From: an uncultured Clostridium sp.
GTDB taxonomy: Bacteria; Bacillota; Clostridia; Clostridiales; Clostridiaceae
Length of the DNA: 13,453 bases
Assembly (NCBI GenBank): GCA_900547475.1
Contig: URGW01000056.1
Location: 1 to 13,453 of the forward strand
Direction of reading: 5' to 3'
Part shown: in pieces, positions 1-7,034 of the stretch
Layout of the letters: every line of letters starts with the position of its first letter
How positions within the stretch are numbered: position 1 is the first letter of the stretch
Position numbers and translations under genes: made by a program
The notes under the pieces: generated by a model
What the model was told of the DNA's origin: nothing
The model's database searches: none
What the model saw: only the letters and a program-made list of their open reading frames with translations

Positions 1-129
1 CCTGTTAAATACAGAAATCAGCTTTTAGCTTCTTAACTCTCTTTTTTAAAATGTCCTTGACATAGGTACCACTTTAACAAACTCTAGTAATTTATTTTTT
101 TTAATATTATAATAATTTATATATATTTT
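1..129. other. Non-coding leader upstream of tRNA-Arg
   Basis: No reading frame of useful length with a ribosome-binding site is visible on either strand. The stretch is AT-rich. It contains an isolated TTGACA at 57-62, with no good -10 element 16-18 bases downstream, and a TATAAT at 108-113 that is well placed for the tRNA. It is best read as the upstream region of the tRNA-Arg gene. Confidence 0.5.
108..113 (+). promoter_or_regulatory. Possible -10 element of tRNA-Arg
   Basis: A perfect TATAAT lies 16 bases before the mature 5' end of the tRNA, the usual distance for a tRNA promoter with a very short leader. The -35 position 17 bases upstream (TAGTAA) is poor, so the promoter call rests on the -10 box and position alone. 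Confidence 0.3.
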
Positions 130-206
130 GCACCCATAGCTCAGTTGGATAGAGTGCTGGACTTCGAATCCAGGCGTCGGGGGTTCGAGTCCCTCTGGGT
201 GCACCA
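130..206 (+). tRNA. tRNA-Arg (anticodon TCG, reads CGA)
   Basis: A complete cloverleaf can be drawn. The acceptor arm GCACCCA (130-136) pairs with TGGGTGC (196-202). The anticodon stem is CTGGA/TCCAG (157-161 with 169-173), around the loop CTTCGAA with anticodon TCG at 164-166. The T loop is TTCGAGT. The discriminator is A203 and the CCA end is encoded at 204-206. The gene converges on the anti-sigma gene, whose stop is 33 bases away. No clear hairpin terminator lies between them. Confidence 0.97.
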
Positions 207-238
207 TTTATATATAACCTAGTAATTTTTATTTTTAC

Positions 239-922
239 TTATCTATTACTTTTATTTTCTATAGTTAAGTTAATTTCTTTATGTGTTGTAATTTCTTCAC
301 TTCCTTCACTAAGTTGAGTAATATACTCAAAATAAATTGGTGTTAACTTTAATGTAATTTCTTTTCGATCATCTTTTATCTCATCAAATTTTAATTCCAT
401 TGAAGTATAACCATAATAAATACCATCCTTTAAATCTCCTGTAGCAATAGCATCTCCTTGAGTTGCTGTAAATCCTTCCCCCTCTGCTTGTAAAAATAAA
501 CTATAAATCCCTTCTTCTAAATTTTCCCCTTCAACCTTATAAACAATAAATATTTGTTCATTTACATAATCAACAGTTTCAATAGTAATTTTAAAATCAT
601 CAGTATTAAAACTTTCATTTACAACTAGTCCATTTTCTGTGTATCTTATTTTAAGCCCAAAATTTTCATTTAGAACTTTTATTACTGGACCGAATAATGG
701 TACTTCTTCTGCCAAAATAGGATTAACAAAGTTAATTCCCACTATAATAACTATTAAAATACAAGCCACTTTTAAACTTTGTTTTACATATTGGCTTATT
801 ACTGTTTCCTCTTTCTCTTGAATCTTACTATAAGCTTCATTAACCTTATTTCTTAAAGAGTCTGGAATAACTATATTTTCTGTATCTTTTAATTTTTTTA
901 AATTCTTATCCATATAATCCAT
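239..922 (-). CDS. DUF4179-type anti-sigma factor, membrane anchored
   Basis: A 227-residue protein with a cytoplasmic N-terminal part (about residues 1-48), one membrane segment (about 50-66) and an extracellular C-terminal domain. Just after the membrane segment comes an NP-x-LAEEVPLFG stretch (67-78), which resembles the start of the DUF4179 domain found in anti-sigma factors paired with ECF sigma factors in clostridia and bacilli. The gene begins directly after the TAG of the sigma gene with no gap. Its Shine-Dalgarno GGAGG lies inside the last sigma codons, 8 bases before this ATG, so the first ATG is favoured over the in-frame one 9 bases later. By family, it should hold the sigma factor at the membrane until an envelope signal releases it. 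The extracellular part is shorter than in many DUF4179 proteins, which often run past 350 residues. The signal sensed is unknown. Confidence 0.8.
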   Translation of the reverse strand: MDYMDKNLKKLKDTENIVIPDSLRNKVNEAYSKIQEKEETVISQYVKQSLKVACILIVIIVGINFVNPILAEEVPLFGPVIKVLNENFGLKIRYTENGLVVNESFNTDDFKITIETVDYVNEQIFIVYKVEGENLEEGIYSLFLQAEGEGFTATQGDAIATGDLKDGIYYGYTSMELKFDEIKDDRKEITLKLTPIYFEYITQLSEGSEEITTHKEINLTIENKSNR

Positions 923-1441
923 CTACATTACCTCCTCTTCTTTTACAAATTGAGCAATTTTAATTTTTGCTCTCGATAATCGAGATTTAACAGTTCCTAT
1001 TGGAATATTCATCAAATCAGCTATTTCTGATATTTGCATATCTTCAAAGTAAAATAAAACAATTGGTAACCTTAAGTCCTCTGATAAACCTTGAATTGCC
1101 CTTTTTAAATCAAAATTTTCATATTCATCATTAGTATAATTCTCTTTAATTTCATTAAAATCAATATACTTTTTATTAAAATTATAAATTTTATTGCATT
1201 CATTAATTAAAATTCTTATTAACCATGTTTTAAAAAATTCATTCTTCTTTAATGTATTTATATTCTTATACGATAATAAAATTGTATTCTGAATTGCATC
1301 ATCTATATCTTCCTGCGATAGCAATATACCTTTTGCAACTCTATACATACTTATAAGATTTTCCTCAATTAAATTAATAAATCCTTCTTTATTACCTTTT
1401 TTGGCTCTTATTATATTGTCTTCCTTCCTTCTTCTAAACAT
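923..1441 (-). CDS. ECF-type RNA polymerase sigma factor
   Basis: At 172 residues this is the normal size for an ECF sigma factor. Region 2 spans about residues 20-85, with the recognisable DIDDAIQNT and FFKTWLIRILIN stretches that contact core polymerase and the -10 element. Region 4 spans about 112-165, with the helix-turn-helix ISEIADLMNIPIGTVKSRL that reads the -35 element. There is no region 1 or 3, as expected for the class. The ATG follows a G-rich ribosome-binding site (six G) with a 6-base spacer. The stop codon TAG abuts the ATG of the anti-sigma gene, so the two are translationally coupled. Such pairs usually control an envelope-stress regulon and their own promoter. The particular regulon cannot be told from this window. 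Confidence 0.92.
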   Translation of the reverse strand: MFRRRKEDNIIRAKKGNKEGFINLIEENLISMYRVAKGILLSQEDIDDAIQNTILLSYKNINTLKKNEFFKTWLIRILINECNKIYNFNKKYIDFNEIKENYTNDEYENFDLKRAIQGLSEDLRLPIVLFYFEDMQISEIADLMNIPIGTVKSRLSRAKIKIAQFVKEEEVM

Positions 1442-1465
1442 GTATATCCCCCCTTTATTAATTAT

Positions 1466-1493
1466 TAGATATTTAAACTTAATAAAAGGTTCA
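1466..1493 (-). promoter_or_regulatory. Candidate ECF (autoregulatory) promoter of the sigma gene
   Basis: Reading the minus strand, TGAACC (1493-1488) is followed after 16 bases by TATCTA (1471-1466). The -35 resembles the TGAAAC/GAAC element of ECF sigma factors, and the spacing fits that class. It would start the transcript a few bases upstream of the sigma ribosome-binding site. No convincing SigA promoter is seen between the ssb terminator and the gene (only CTTAAA-N17-TATTAT around 1530-1558). The -10 match is weak. Confidence 0.3.
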
Positions 1494-1570
1494 TATATAT
1501 TTTAAAATATGAATGTCCTTTAGTAACTCATAATACAAGTTTTGATAGAACTTTTAAGATATTATAGTAT

Positions 1571-1616
1571 AAAAAAATAACTCATCTAACTACTATAATA
1601 GTATCAATGAGTTATT
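1571..1616 (-). terminator. Rho-independent terminator of ssb
   Basis: On the minus strand, a perfect 10-bp stem (AATAACTCAT at 1576-1585 with ATGAGTTATT at 1607-1616) encloses a smaller 5-bp stem (TACTA/TAGTA, 1591-1603). It is followed by a run of seven T (1577-1571). It lies about 46 bases after the ssb stop codon. The plus-strand side has no T-run, so it works for ssb and insulates the sigma/anti-sigma unit. Confidence 0.8.
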
Positions 1617-1662
1617 ATCTAATATGCAAAAGTATATTTCACCTTTTACATATATATGTCTT

Positions 1663-2016
1663 TTAAACTGGTACCTCTTCATTAACAACCTTTTTCTTGC
1701 TGTCCATAAAAGTAAATTCATTTAAAATTATATCAACATTATACTTCTTTTCTCCTGTTTCACTAATATAATTACTAGTTTTAATCTTTCCTTCAACTGC
1801 CAATTTGCTTCCCTTACCAATATTATGAGCTAATATTATAGCTTTTTTATCAAATGCTACTATTTCTATGAATGTTGCTATTCTTTCATTTGTTTTAACA
1901 TTATATTCATTTACTGCTAAGGTGAATCTAACATATTTTCCTTCTTTTTTATCATTCTTATAATCCTTCAACTCTAAATCATTAACTACATTACCCACTA
2001 AAGTAACTTTATTCAT
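1663..2016 (-). CDS. ssb: Single-stranded DNA-binding protein, short form with altered C-terminal tip
   Basis: A 117-residue OB-fold protein. The opening MNKVTLVGNVVNDLEL, the middle RFTLAVNE, the FIEIVAFDKKA segment (49-59) and GSKLAVEGKIKTSNY (69-83) follow the SSB family pattern position by position. SSB binds single-stranded DNA during replication, repair and recombination. The OB fold fills about residues 1-104 and leaves only about 13 further residues, ending NEEVPV. The usual long flexible linker and DDDIPF tip, which recruit partner proteins, are absent or reduced to EEVPV. That makes it more like a secondary, competence- or mobile-element-type SSB (as SsbB in Bacillus) than the housekeeping protein. 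It is a monocistronic gene with its own promoter, a GGAGG 8 bases before ATG and its own terminator. It is not next to rpsF/rpsR, where the main ssb usually sits. Confidence 0.88.
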   Translation of the reverse strand: MNKVTLVGNVVNDLELKDYKNDKKEGKYVRFTLAVNEYNVKTNERIATFIEIVAFDKKAIILAHNIGKGSKLAVEGKIKTSNYISETGEKKYNVDIILNEFTFMDSKKKVVNEEVPV

Positions 2017-2028
2017 ACTTTACACCTC

Positions 2029-2053
2029 CAAGAATTAACTATCTTAATTCTTG
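2029..2053 (-). promoter_or_regulatory. 10-bp inverted repeat abutting the ssb ribosome-binding site
   Basis: A perfect inverted repeat, CAAGAATTAA and TTAATTCTTG, with a 5-base centre sits in the ssb leader. Its gene-proximal end shares the first G of the GGAGG ribosome-binding site (2029-2025). It is downstream of the predicted -10, so it is transcribed and could fold as a hairpin limiting translation. As DNA it could equally be a repressor operator. There is no T-run after it, so it is not a terminator. Confidence 0.55.
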
Positions 2054-2068
2054 ACCTAAACACAATTT

Positions 2069-2097
2069 CTTATACATAAAAATATATTTTATATCAA
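2069..2097 (-). promoter_or_regulatory. Predicted SigA promoter of ssb
   Basis: On the minus strand, TTGATA (2097-2092), a 17-base spacer and TATAAG (2074-2069) form a good vegetative promoter. The start point would fall near 2062, giving a leader of about 45 bases that includes the inverted repeat at 2029-2053. The -35 box overlaps the stop codon of the upstream phosphodiesterase gene. Confidence 0.55.
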
Positions 2098-2870
2098 AAT
2101 CCCAAATCACTAGTAATCATATCTACTCCCATGTCAATTAGCCTATTTATATCCTTTTTATTATTTACAGTCCATACATTAACTTTTGCACCATTTAAGT
2201 GAGCTAAATCAACTTTATCTTTTGTTATTTTATCTACTTTAATATCAATTCCATAATTACCGTATTTTTTTAATAAATTAATATTTTCAATATTAATGTC
2301 ACCTAAATATTGAAAATGAATTTTATCACTATATTCTCTAATATATTTTATCCATTCATATGAAGTAGATATTATTATAGCATTATCCTCAAATCCATAT
2401 TTTTTTATTTTATCAACAATTTCCTTAACTTTTTCCACATTAACTGACTTAAATTCAATAACTGGTGTTACTTTATTTTCACCACAACAATTTAAATATT
2501 CATCTAAAGTTGGTATTTTTAAATTATTATAATTATGAACATTATTCCCACTATCTATATTAAGTGCTTTTACTTCTAATAAATTCATATTTTTGATTTC
2601 TCCTGTGCCATTTGTCATCCTTTCAACATCAGCATCATGAAATACAACAATACTACCATCATTTAATACATATATATCTGTCTCAACTCCCCAAGCACCT
2701 ATACTAGCTGCTCTCTTAAAAGATGGTATAGTGTTTTCAGGCTCTAAAGCACTAGCCCCTCTATGTGCTATAATTTTTATATTTCGTTCATCTCCATATG
2801 TATTCACGCTAACATTTAATATTATAATTAATAATATACTTATTCTTAAAATATTATTTATATTCTTCAT
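2094..2870 (-). CDS. Exported glycerophosphodiester phosphodiesterase
   Basis: A 258-residue enzyme of the GDPD (GlpQ/UgpQ-like) TIM-barrel family, which hydrolyses glycerophosphodiesters to glycerol-3-phosphate and an alcohol. The family signature is complete. AHRG (35-38) carries the catalytic His36 and Arg37. EPENT (43-47) follows, then E63 and D65 in VETDIY (metal ligands) and FHD (77-79) with the second catalytic His78. EFK (139-141), VWTVN (232-236) and a terminal ITSD complete it. Residues 1-26 form a hydrophobic signal peptide without a lipobox cysteine, so the enzyme is probably secreted or held at the outer membrane face. The ribosome-binding site is weak (AGAAG). There is no terminator before ssb, so some read-through into ssb is possible. 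It may recover glycerol-3-phosphate from phospholipid head groups or teichoic acid debris. The substrate is not determinable here. Confidence 0.9.
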   Translation of the reverse strand: MKNINNILRISILLIIILNVSVNTYGDERNIKIIAHRGASALEPENTIPSFKRAASIGAWGVETDIYVLNDGSIVVFHDADVERMTNGTGEIKNMNLLEVKALNIDSGNNVHNYNNLKIPTLDEYLNCCGENKVTPVIEFKSVNVEKVKEIVDKIKKYGFEDNAIIISTSYEWIKYIREYSDKIHFQYLGDINIENINLLKKYGNYGIDIKVDKITKDKVDLAHLNGAKVNVWTVNNKKDINRLIDMGVDMITSDLGF

Positions 2871-2956
2871 ACTTAACTTCTTCTTTCTATTATAATTAAT
2901 ATTTATTTAAGTATATTATTAATACTTTTACCCCAAATAATACATTTTATCTACAT

Positions 2957-2990
2957 AAAAAGAGGTATTTAATGAAAAATACCTCTTTTT
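2957..2990 (-). terminator. Rho-independent terminator of the sugar-binding-protein gene
   Basis: A perfect 14-bp stem (2957-2970 with 2977-2990), core GAGGTATTT/AAATACCTC, has a 6-base loop. It begins 5 bases after the stop codon of the binding-protein gene and ends in a run of T on the minus strand. The stem is symmetrical enough (A5 and T5 ends) to work in either direction. It separates the sugar cluster from the phosphodiesterase gene. Confidence 0.9.
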
Positions 2991-2994
2991 AATA

Positions 2995-4371
2995 TTATTT
3001 AATTATAGCTTCTCTTAATTTATCTGATGCACTAACTAATTCGTTTTGCCAATCTTTAACAGTCTTAGTTCCATTCATTATTGAATCTATTATTAACACA
3101 TAAGAATCATTCCAAACTAGACCTTCAATTGGTTCAGTAGCAGCGAATCCACCCATAACTGGTTTAGCACCATTTTCATAAACACTTAGTATTTCAATTT
3201 GTAATTCATCTAAATATTTACTAGCAATTTCTATAGCACCTTCTACAGGAACAACTGATTTTCCTAACTCTGCAATTATTCCTACAGCTTCATCACTATA
3301 AAGATAAGCCATAAATTCTTCTGCTAATTCTATATTAGAAGCTTCTGCTGGAATATACATTTGTTCAAAGAAGTTATAAGAATACATATCTCCACCATTT
3401 TCATAAGCTGGATATGCTGTGAATCCCCATTCAAACCCATCTGCTCTTGGTGCATCTTCCATTTCACCTGGTAACCAATCTCCATTATTTATAAATAGAG
3501 CTTTGTTATCTAAAACTAATTGTTGATTCTTTTTGTAGTTATCTCCATTAGCATTTGCTACAACTGATGGTTCTGTGTAATCTTTAAGCTTAGCGAATGT
3601 TTCTAATACTCTAGTAGCTTCCTCTGAAGTCCAGAATCCTTCTTCGTAATTCATTGCTTTATTAAACCCTTCAATACCACCTGATGCTGCTAACATAGCT
3701 GGCATAGCAGAGTCAAAATATCCTGCTGTTGGATAAGCAAATAAAGATATTCCATCAGCTTTTGCTTTATCACCTAAGGCAAAGAATTCATCCCAAGTTT
3801 TTGGTACATCATACCCCTTCTCTTCAAATAATCCTTTATTATAGAATAACCCTGTAGGACTATAGAATAATGGCGCTAAATATGTTTTACCATCTCCATA
3901 TGGTGCTGTAGATGAAGTATCTAGGAATCCATCTAATATTTTATCTTTTACTTTTACACTTTCACCAGGAACAGTCATATTCATAACATCGCTTAAATCA
4001 TGTAGAGCTTGTTCATTTATAAAAGTTTCTGTTAAAGCTTCTGGTCTACCAGTAGCTAAATATATCAAATCAGGAATATTTCCTCCTTGAATTTGTGGTC
4101 TAATTACTTCTTCTAAATTAGAAGCCGTAGTTAATTCAACTTTTACACCTTCATGATCTTCTTCAAAATTCTCAACCAACTTTTCCCAATGGGCTACTCC
4201 ACGTCCACCATCTAAGGCTGCAATTTTTAAAACTTTTTCTTCTCCTGAGTCTGTAGATACAGATTCGTTTGATCCTTTTCCTGAATCTGTAGATGCTGAG
4301 TTACCACAACCAGCAAATAACGTAGTTGCAATAAGAGCACTTAATATAAATGATAATTTTTTAAATCTCAT
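2995..4371 (-). CDS. ABC transporter sugar-binding lipoprotein (family 1), probably for galacto-N-biose/lacto-N-biose
   Basis: A 458-residue extracellular solute-binding protein of the carbohydrate family 1. The signal peptide ends in the lipobox LFAGC (18-22), so Cys22 is lipid-anchored. A Ser/Gly/Asp-rich linker runs to about residue 44, and the bilobed domain follows (KVLKIAALDGGRG onward). The GLFYNKGLFEEKGYDVPKTW segment is typical of sugar-binding proteins. The overall style recalls NgcE-like amino-sugar binders, from memory. It is the last gene of the cluster, separated from the phosphohexomutase by 114 bases, and has its own promoter and strong terminator. This fits a need for more binding protein than permease. 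The ligand is inferred from the GH112 phosphorylase and NahK-type kinase upstream, not from binding residues. The start is ATG at 4371 with GGGGAG six bases before it. Confidence 0.88.
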   Translation of the reverse strand: MRFKKLSFILSALIATTLFAGCGNSASTDSGKGSNESVSTDSGEEKVLKIAALDGGRGVAHWEKLVENFEEDHEGVKVELTTASNLEEVIRPQIQGGNIPDLIYLATGRPEALTETFINEQALHDLSDVMNMTVPGESVKVKDKILDGFLDTSSTAPYGDGKTYLAPLFYSPTGLFYNKGLFEEKGYDVPKTWDEFFALGDKAKADGISLFAYPTAGYFDSAMPAMLAASGGIEGFNKAMNYEEGFWTSEEATRVLETFAKLKDYTEPSVVANANGDNYKKNQQLVLDNKALFINNGDWLPGEMEDAPRADGFEWGFTAYPAYENGGDMYSYNFFEQMYIPAEASNIELAEEFMAYLYSDEAVGIIAELGKSVVPVEGAIEIASKYLDELQIEILSVYENGAKPVMGGFAATEPIEGLVWNDSYVLIIDSIMNGTKTVKDWQNELVSASDKLREAIIK

Positions 4372-4390
4372 AAAAAACTCCCCCTAACCT

Positions 4391-4419
4391 TTTATACCTA
4401 TATTTTACATCATTGTAAA
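4391..4419 (-). promoter_or_regulatory. Predicted promoter of the sugar-binding-protein gene
   Basis: On the minus strand, TTTACA (4419-4414), exactly 17 bases, then TATAAA (4396-4391). The start point would be near 4384, only about 13 bases before the ATG and at the edge of the ribosome-binding site, so the leader is unusually short. No clear terminator follows the upstream phosphohexomutase, so the gene may also be reached by read-through. Confidence 0.5.
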
Positions 4420-4428
4420 CGTTCTATC
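4411..4428. promoter_or_regulatory. Candidate cre/LacI-type operator over the binding-protein -35
   Basis: The plus strand reads TTGTAAACGTTCTAT around 4413-4427. The half TGTAAACGTT fits the Gram-positive CcpA cre pattern (TGNAARCGNWWNCA), and the distal half is degenerate. It covers the predicted -35 box, where a bound repressor would block polymerase. The 9-base core GTAAACGTT (4415-4423) recurs exactly in the araC/permease control region. Confidence 0.45.
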
Positions 4429-4485
4429 TATAAAATTTTTGTTCTTTTTTTTAGTTATCTTGCGATTAAGCCAATTTATAATAAT

Positions 4486-5898
4486 TTATAAACCTAATGT
4501 ACTCTCAACAACCTTACTTATTTCTTCAGCCTTTTCTAAGGAATCCATCTCTGCAAATACTCTTAATACAGGCTCTGTACCTGAGAAACGAATAATTACC
4601 CAACCTCCATTTTTAAAGTATACCTTATATCCATCTCTATATGACACTTTCTCAACTTCATAGTTAAATTTTATTGGTTTCTTTTTCACCATTAATAAAT
4701 CAATTAATTCTTCTTTCTTCCTTTGAGGCATTTTGTAATCTCTTTCGGTCATATATAATCTTCCATATTCATTACATATGTCTTCATATATTTCTGATAA
4801 TGATTTACCCGTTACTGCTATCATTTCAACTAAAAGAGACGCTGCATAAACTCCATCTTTTCCTTGAATATGTCCTTTAACAGTAAGTCCTCCACTAGAT
4901 TCTCCACCTATTATTGCATCACTTTCAATCATCTTAGATGATATATGCTTAAATCCAACTGGAACTTCATAACATTCTTGTCCAAAACTCTTAGCCACCC
5001 TATCTAAAAGCTCTGTTGTAGCAATGTTTCTAACTACTGGCCCAGTCCATCCCTTATATTTTAATAAATAATAATATAGTAAAACTAAAATATCATTAGG
5101 ATGAAGGAATCTTCCATTATTATCAATAACCCCAAGTCTATCTGCATCACCATCAGTTGCTATACCAATGTCATATTTTCTATCAATAACATAATTCTGT
5201 AATGCTCTTAAGTTAGCTGCATTTGGTGTAGGTAATTTCCCACCAAATAAAGTGTCATGACGTTCATTAATAACATCTAATTCACATCTAGCTGTTGCAA
5301 GTATAGTTCTTAATGAAGTTTGGCTCACACCATACATTGGATCTAGAACAACTCTTAAATGCGCATTTCTAATAGCTTCAATATTTATTTGAGATAAAAT
5401 ACAATCAATGTATTCATTAAAAGGATTATCATACTCTATTAATCCTTGAGCAATACCCTCTTCAAAATCTATTGATTTTATTTCTTCGCCTTCTAATTCT
5501 TTAATATATTTTTCTACATCATTTGTAACTATTTCATCAGCATCTTTTCCACCCTTAGTAAATAACTTTACTCCATTATAAAGTGCTGGATTATGACTTG
5601 CTGTTATTGCCATACCATAATCTAATCCTAATCTTTTAACTTCAAACATTATTAAAGGGGTTGGTACTCCTCTATGAATAAATAACACTTTAATTCCCTC
5701 ATAGGCTAAAACTTCGGATATCCACATTGTAGCTTCTTTAGATAAAAATCTTCTATCATATCCAACAACCATAGTTCTATTTTCAACATTCTCAGCCTTC
5801 ATTTTTCTAGCAACAGCTCTAGCTAATTGTTGAACATTATCCTTAGTGAAATCTTCTCCTATTATTGCTCTAAATCCTCCGGTTCCAAATTTAATCAT
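4486..5898 (-). CDS. Alpha-D-phosphohexomutase (phosphoglucomutase/phosphomannomutase family)
   Basis: A 470-residue enzyme that moves phosphate between C1 and C6 of a hexose phosphate through a phosphoserine. All four active-site loops are visible: TASHNP (99-104) with the phosphorylated Ser101; the metal loop DGDADR (249-254); the sugar-specificity loop GGESSGG (331-337); and the phosphate loop RFSGTEP (437-443). An in-frame GTG 9 bases upstream exists, but the AGAGGTG ribosome-binding site lies 8 bases before the ATG at 5898 and overlaps that GTG, so ATG is chosen. The gene starts 11 bases after the kinase stop codon. In this cluster it could turn HexNAc-1-phosphate into HexNAc-6-phosphate, or glucose-1-phosphate into glucose-6-phosphate. 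The specificity loop does not settle which. Confidence 0.9.
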   Translation of the reverse strand: MIKFGTGGFRAIIGEDFTKDNVQQLARAVARKMKAENVENRTMVVGYDRRFLSKEATMWISEVLAYEGIKVLFIHRGVPTPLIMFEVKRLGLDYGMAITASHNPALYNGVKLFTKGGKDADEIVTNDVEKYIKELEGEEIKSIDFEEGIAQGLIEYDNPFNEYIDCILSQINIEAIRNAHLRVVLDPMYGVSQTSLRTILATARCELDVINERHDTLFGGKLPTPNAANLRALQNYVIDRKYDIGIATDGDADRLGVIDNNGRFLHPNDILVLLYYYLLKYKGWTGPVVRNIATTELLDRVAKSFGQECYEVPVGFKHISSKMIESDAIIGGESSGGLTVKGHIQGKDGVYAASLLVEMIAVTGKSLSEIYEDICNEYGRLYMTERDYKMPQRKKEELIDLLMVKKKPIKFNYEVEKVSYRDGYKVYFKNGGWVIIRFSGTEPVLRVFAEMDSLEKAEEISKVVESTLGL

Positions 5899-5909
5899 AA
5901 AATTCACCT

Positions 5910-7034
5910 CTAAACTATATTTTTTAATACATATTTATCTACAATAAAATTTAATTTATCCCACTTTAATTCCATATCTCTTACAAGCTTAAGTTGAGTT
6001 CTTGTTCTATCTAAATTTTGCTCTTCATAGCTAGTTTTATAATAAACATCACCATCTAAATAATCTGTTAAAAACCTAATTCCCTGTTCTAAAGTAATTA
6101 CTTTTGCACCCATAGGTAACATTTCAATTTCATTTTTAGTAAGACTATTATCTGTTCCTTCTAAAAATCCCTTTGTAAATGCTTCAAAAAACTCTAAATC
6201 AACATATACTTTACTTAAATCTTTTTCATCTTCTAATGCATGTGTTGCTCCACTTCTTATCGCATCTCCAAAATCATATAATGAAAGTCCTGGCATTATT
6301 GTATCTAAATCAATAACACATATTCCTTCTTTAGTTTTCTCATCCATAAGAATATTACTTATCTTTGTATCATTATGAGTAACTCTTAAAGGTAATTCTC
6401 CCCTTTCATACATATCAAGTAATATAGAAGTGTCATTTTTTCTTTCCAATATAAAGTTTACTTCTTCTCTTACTTTATCTAATCTATTAGCTTTATTATT
6501 TTCAATTGCACTTAAGAATGTTTTAAATCTCTCTCTTGTATTATGAAAATTAGGTATAGATTCATATAAAGTTTCTGCTTTATATTCTGATAACATATTT
6601 TGAAATTCTCCAAATGCCTTTCCAGCTTTATAAAAATCATTTGATGATTCTAAGATATCATAAGTTATAGTATTAGAAATAAATTTAATGGCCCTCCAAT
6701 AATTCCCTAATGAATCTTTAAAAAAGCTTTTTCCTTCCTTAGTAGGAATTACTGTTATAGTTTGTCTATCTATATCTCCATTATTATTTTTGACTACCTC
6801 TTTTAAGTAATTACATATATTACAGTAGTTTTCCATTAATTTTTCAACATTTTTAAAAATTAGGTGATTAATCTTCTGTAAAATATATTTCTCTTCTTTA
6901 TTATTATTTTTACATACCACTAAAAATGTATCATTTATAATTCCACTTCCAAAAGACTTAACATTTACAATTTCACCATCAAAATCAATGGCCTCAAGAG
7001 CTTCTGTTGTAAATTTTAAACATTCGTCATGCAT
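5910..7034 (-). CDS. nahK: N-acetylhexosamine 1-kinase (NahK/LnpB type)
   Basis: A 374-residue aminoglycoside-phosphotransferase-fold kinase. The catalytic loop VTHNDTKISN (218-227, catalytic Asp222) and the metal segment IDLDTIMPGLSLYDFGDAIR (241-260) follow the NahK pattern closely. NahK phosphorylates the anomeric carbon of GlcNAc or GalNAc with ATP. A nucleotide-loop stretch GSGIINDTF (29-37) matches the N-terminal lobe. Two in-frame ATGs are possible. The one at 7055 has no ribosome-binding site. The one at 7034 has GGGAGG 13 bases upstream, a little far, and gives an N-terminus like known NahK proteins, so 7034 is used. Either way the gene overlaps the end of the nucleotidyltransferase (by 19 or 40 bases), indicating translational coupling. 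Location next to the GH112 enzyme supports the substrate assignment. Confidence 0.88.
   Translation of the reverse strand: MHDECLKFTTEALEAIDFDGEIVNVKSFGSGIINDTFLVVCKNNNKEEKYILQKINHLIFKNVEKLMENYCNICNYLKEVVKNNNGDIDRQTITVIPTKEGKSFFKDSLGNYWRAIKFISNTITYDILESSNDFYKAGKAFGEFQNMLSEYKAETLYESIPNFHNTRERFKTFLSAIENNKANRLDKVREEVNFILERKNDTSILLDMYERGELPLRVTHNDTKISNILMDEKTKEGICVIDLDTIMPGLSLYDFGDAIRSGATHALEDEKDLSKVYVDLEFFEAFTKGFLEGTDNSLTKNEIEMLPMGAKVITLEQGIRFLTDYLDGDVYYKTSYEEQNLDRTRTQLKLVRDMELKWDKLNFIVDKYVLKNIV

Noticed and set aside
57..62. TTGACA as a -35 box for tRNA-Arg
   Set aside because: No -10-like hexamer lies 16-18 bases downstream, and the TATAAT at 108-113 is 45 bases away.
639..821. Plus-strand reading frame opposite the anti-sigma gene
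   Set aside because: No ribosome-binding site, no recognisable domain, and wholly antisense to a well-supported gene; a shadow of low-complexity AT-rich coding sequence.
4439..4880. Two plus-strand reading frames opposite the phosphohexomutase
   Set aside because: Both lie antisense to strongly conserved mutase motifs and have no family resemblance or convincing ribosome-binding site.
5899..5907. GTG start for the phosphohexomutase at 5907
   Set aside because: The GTG is part of the AGAGGTG ribosome-binding site for the ATG at 5898.
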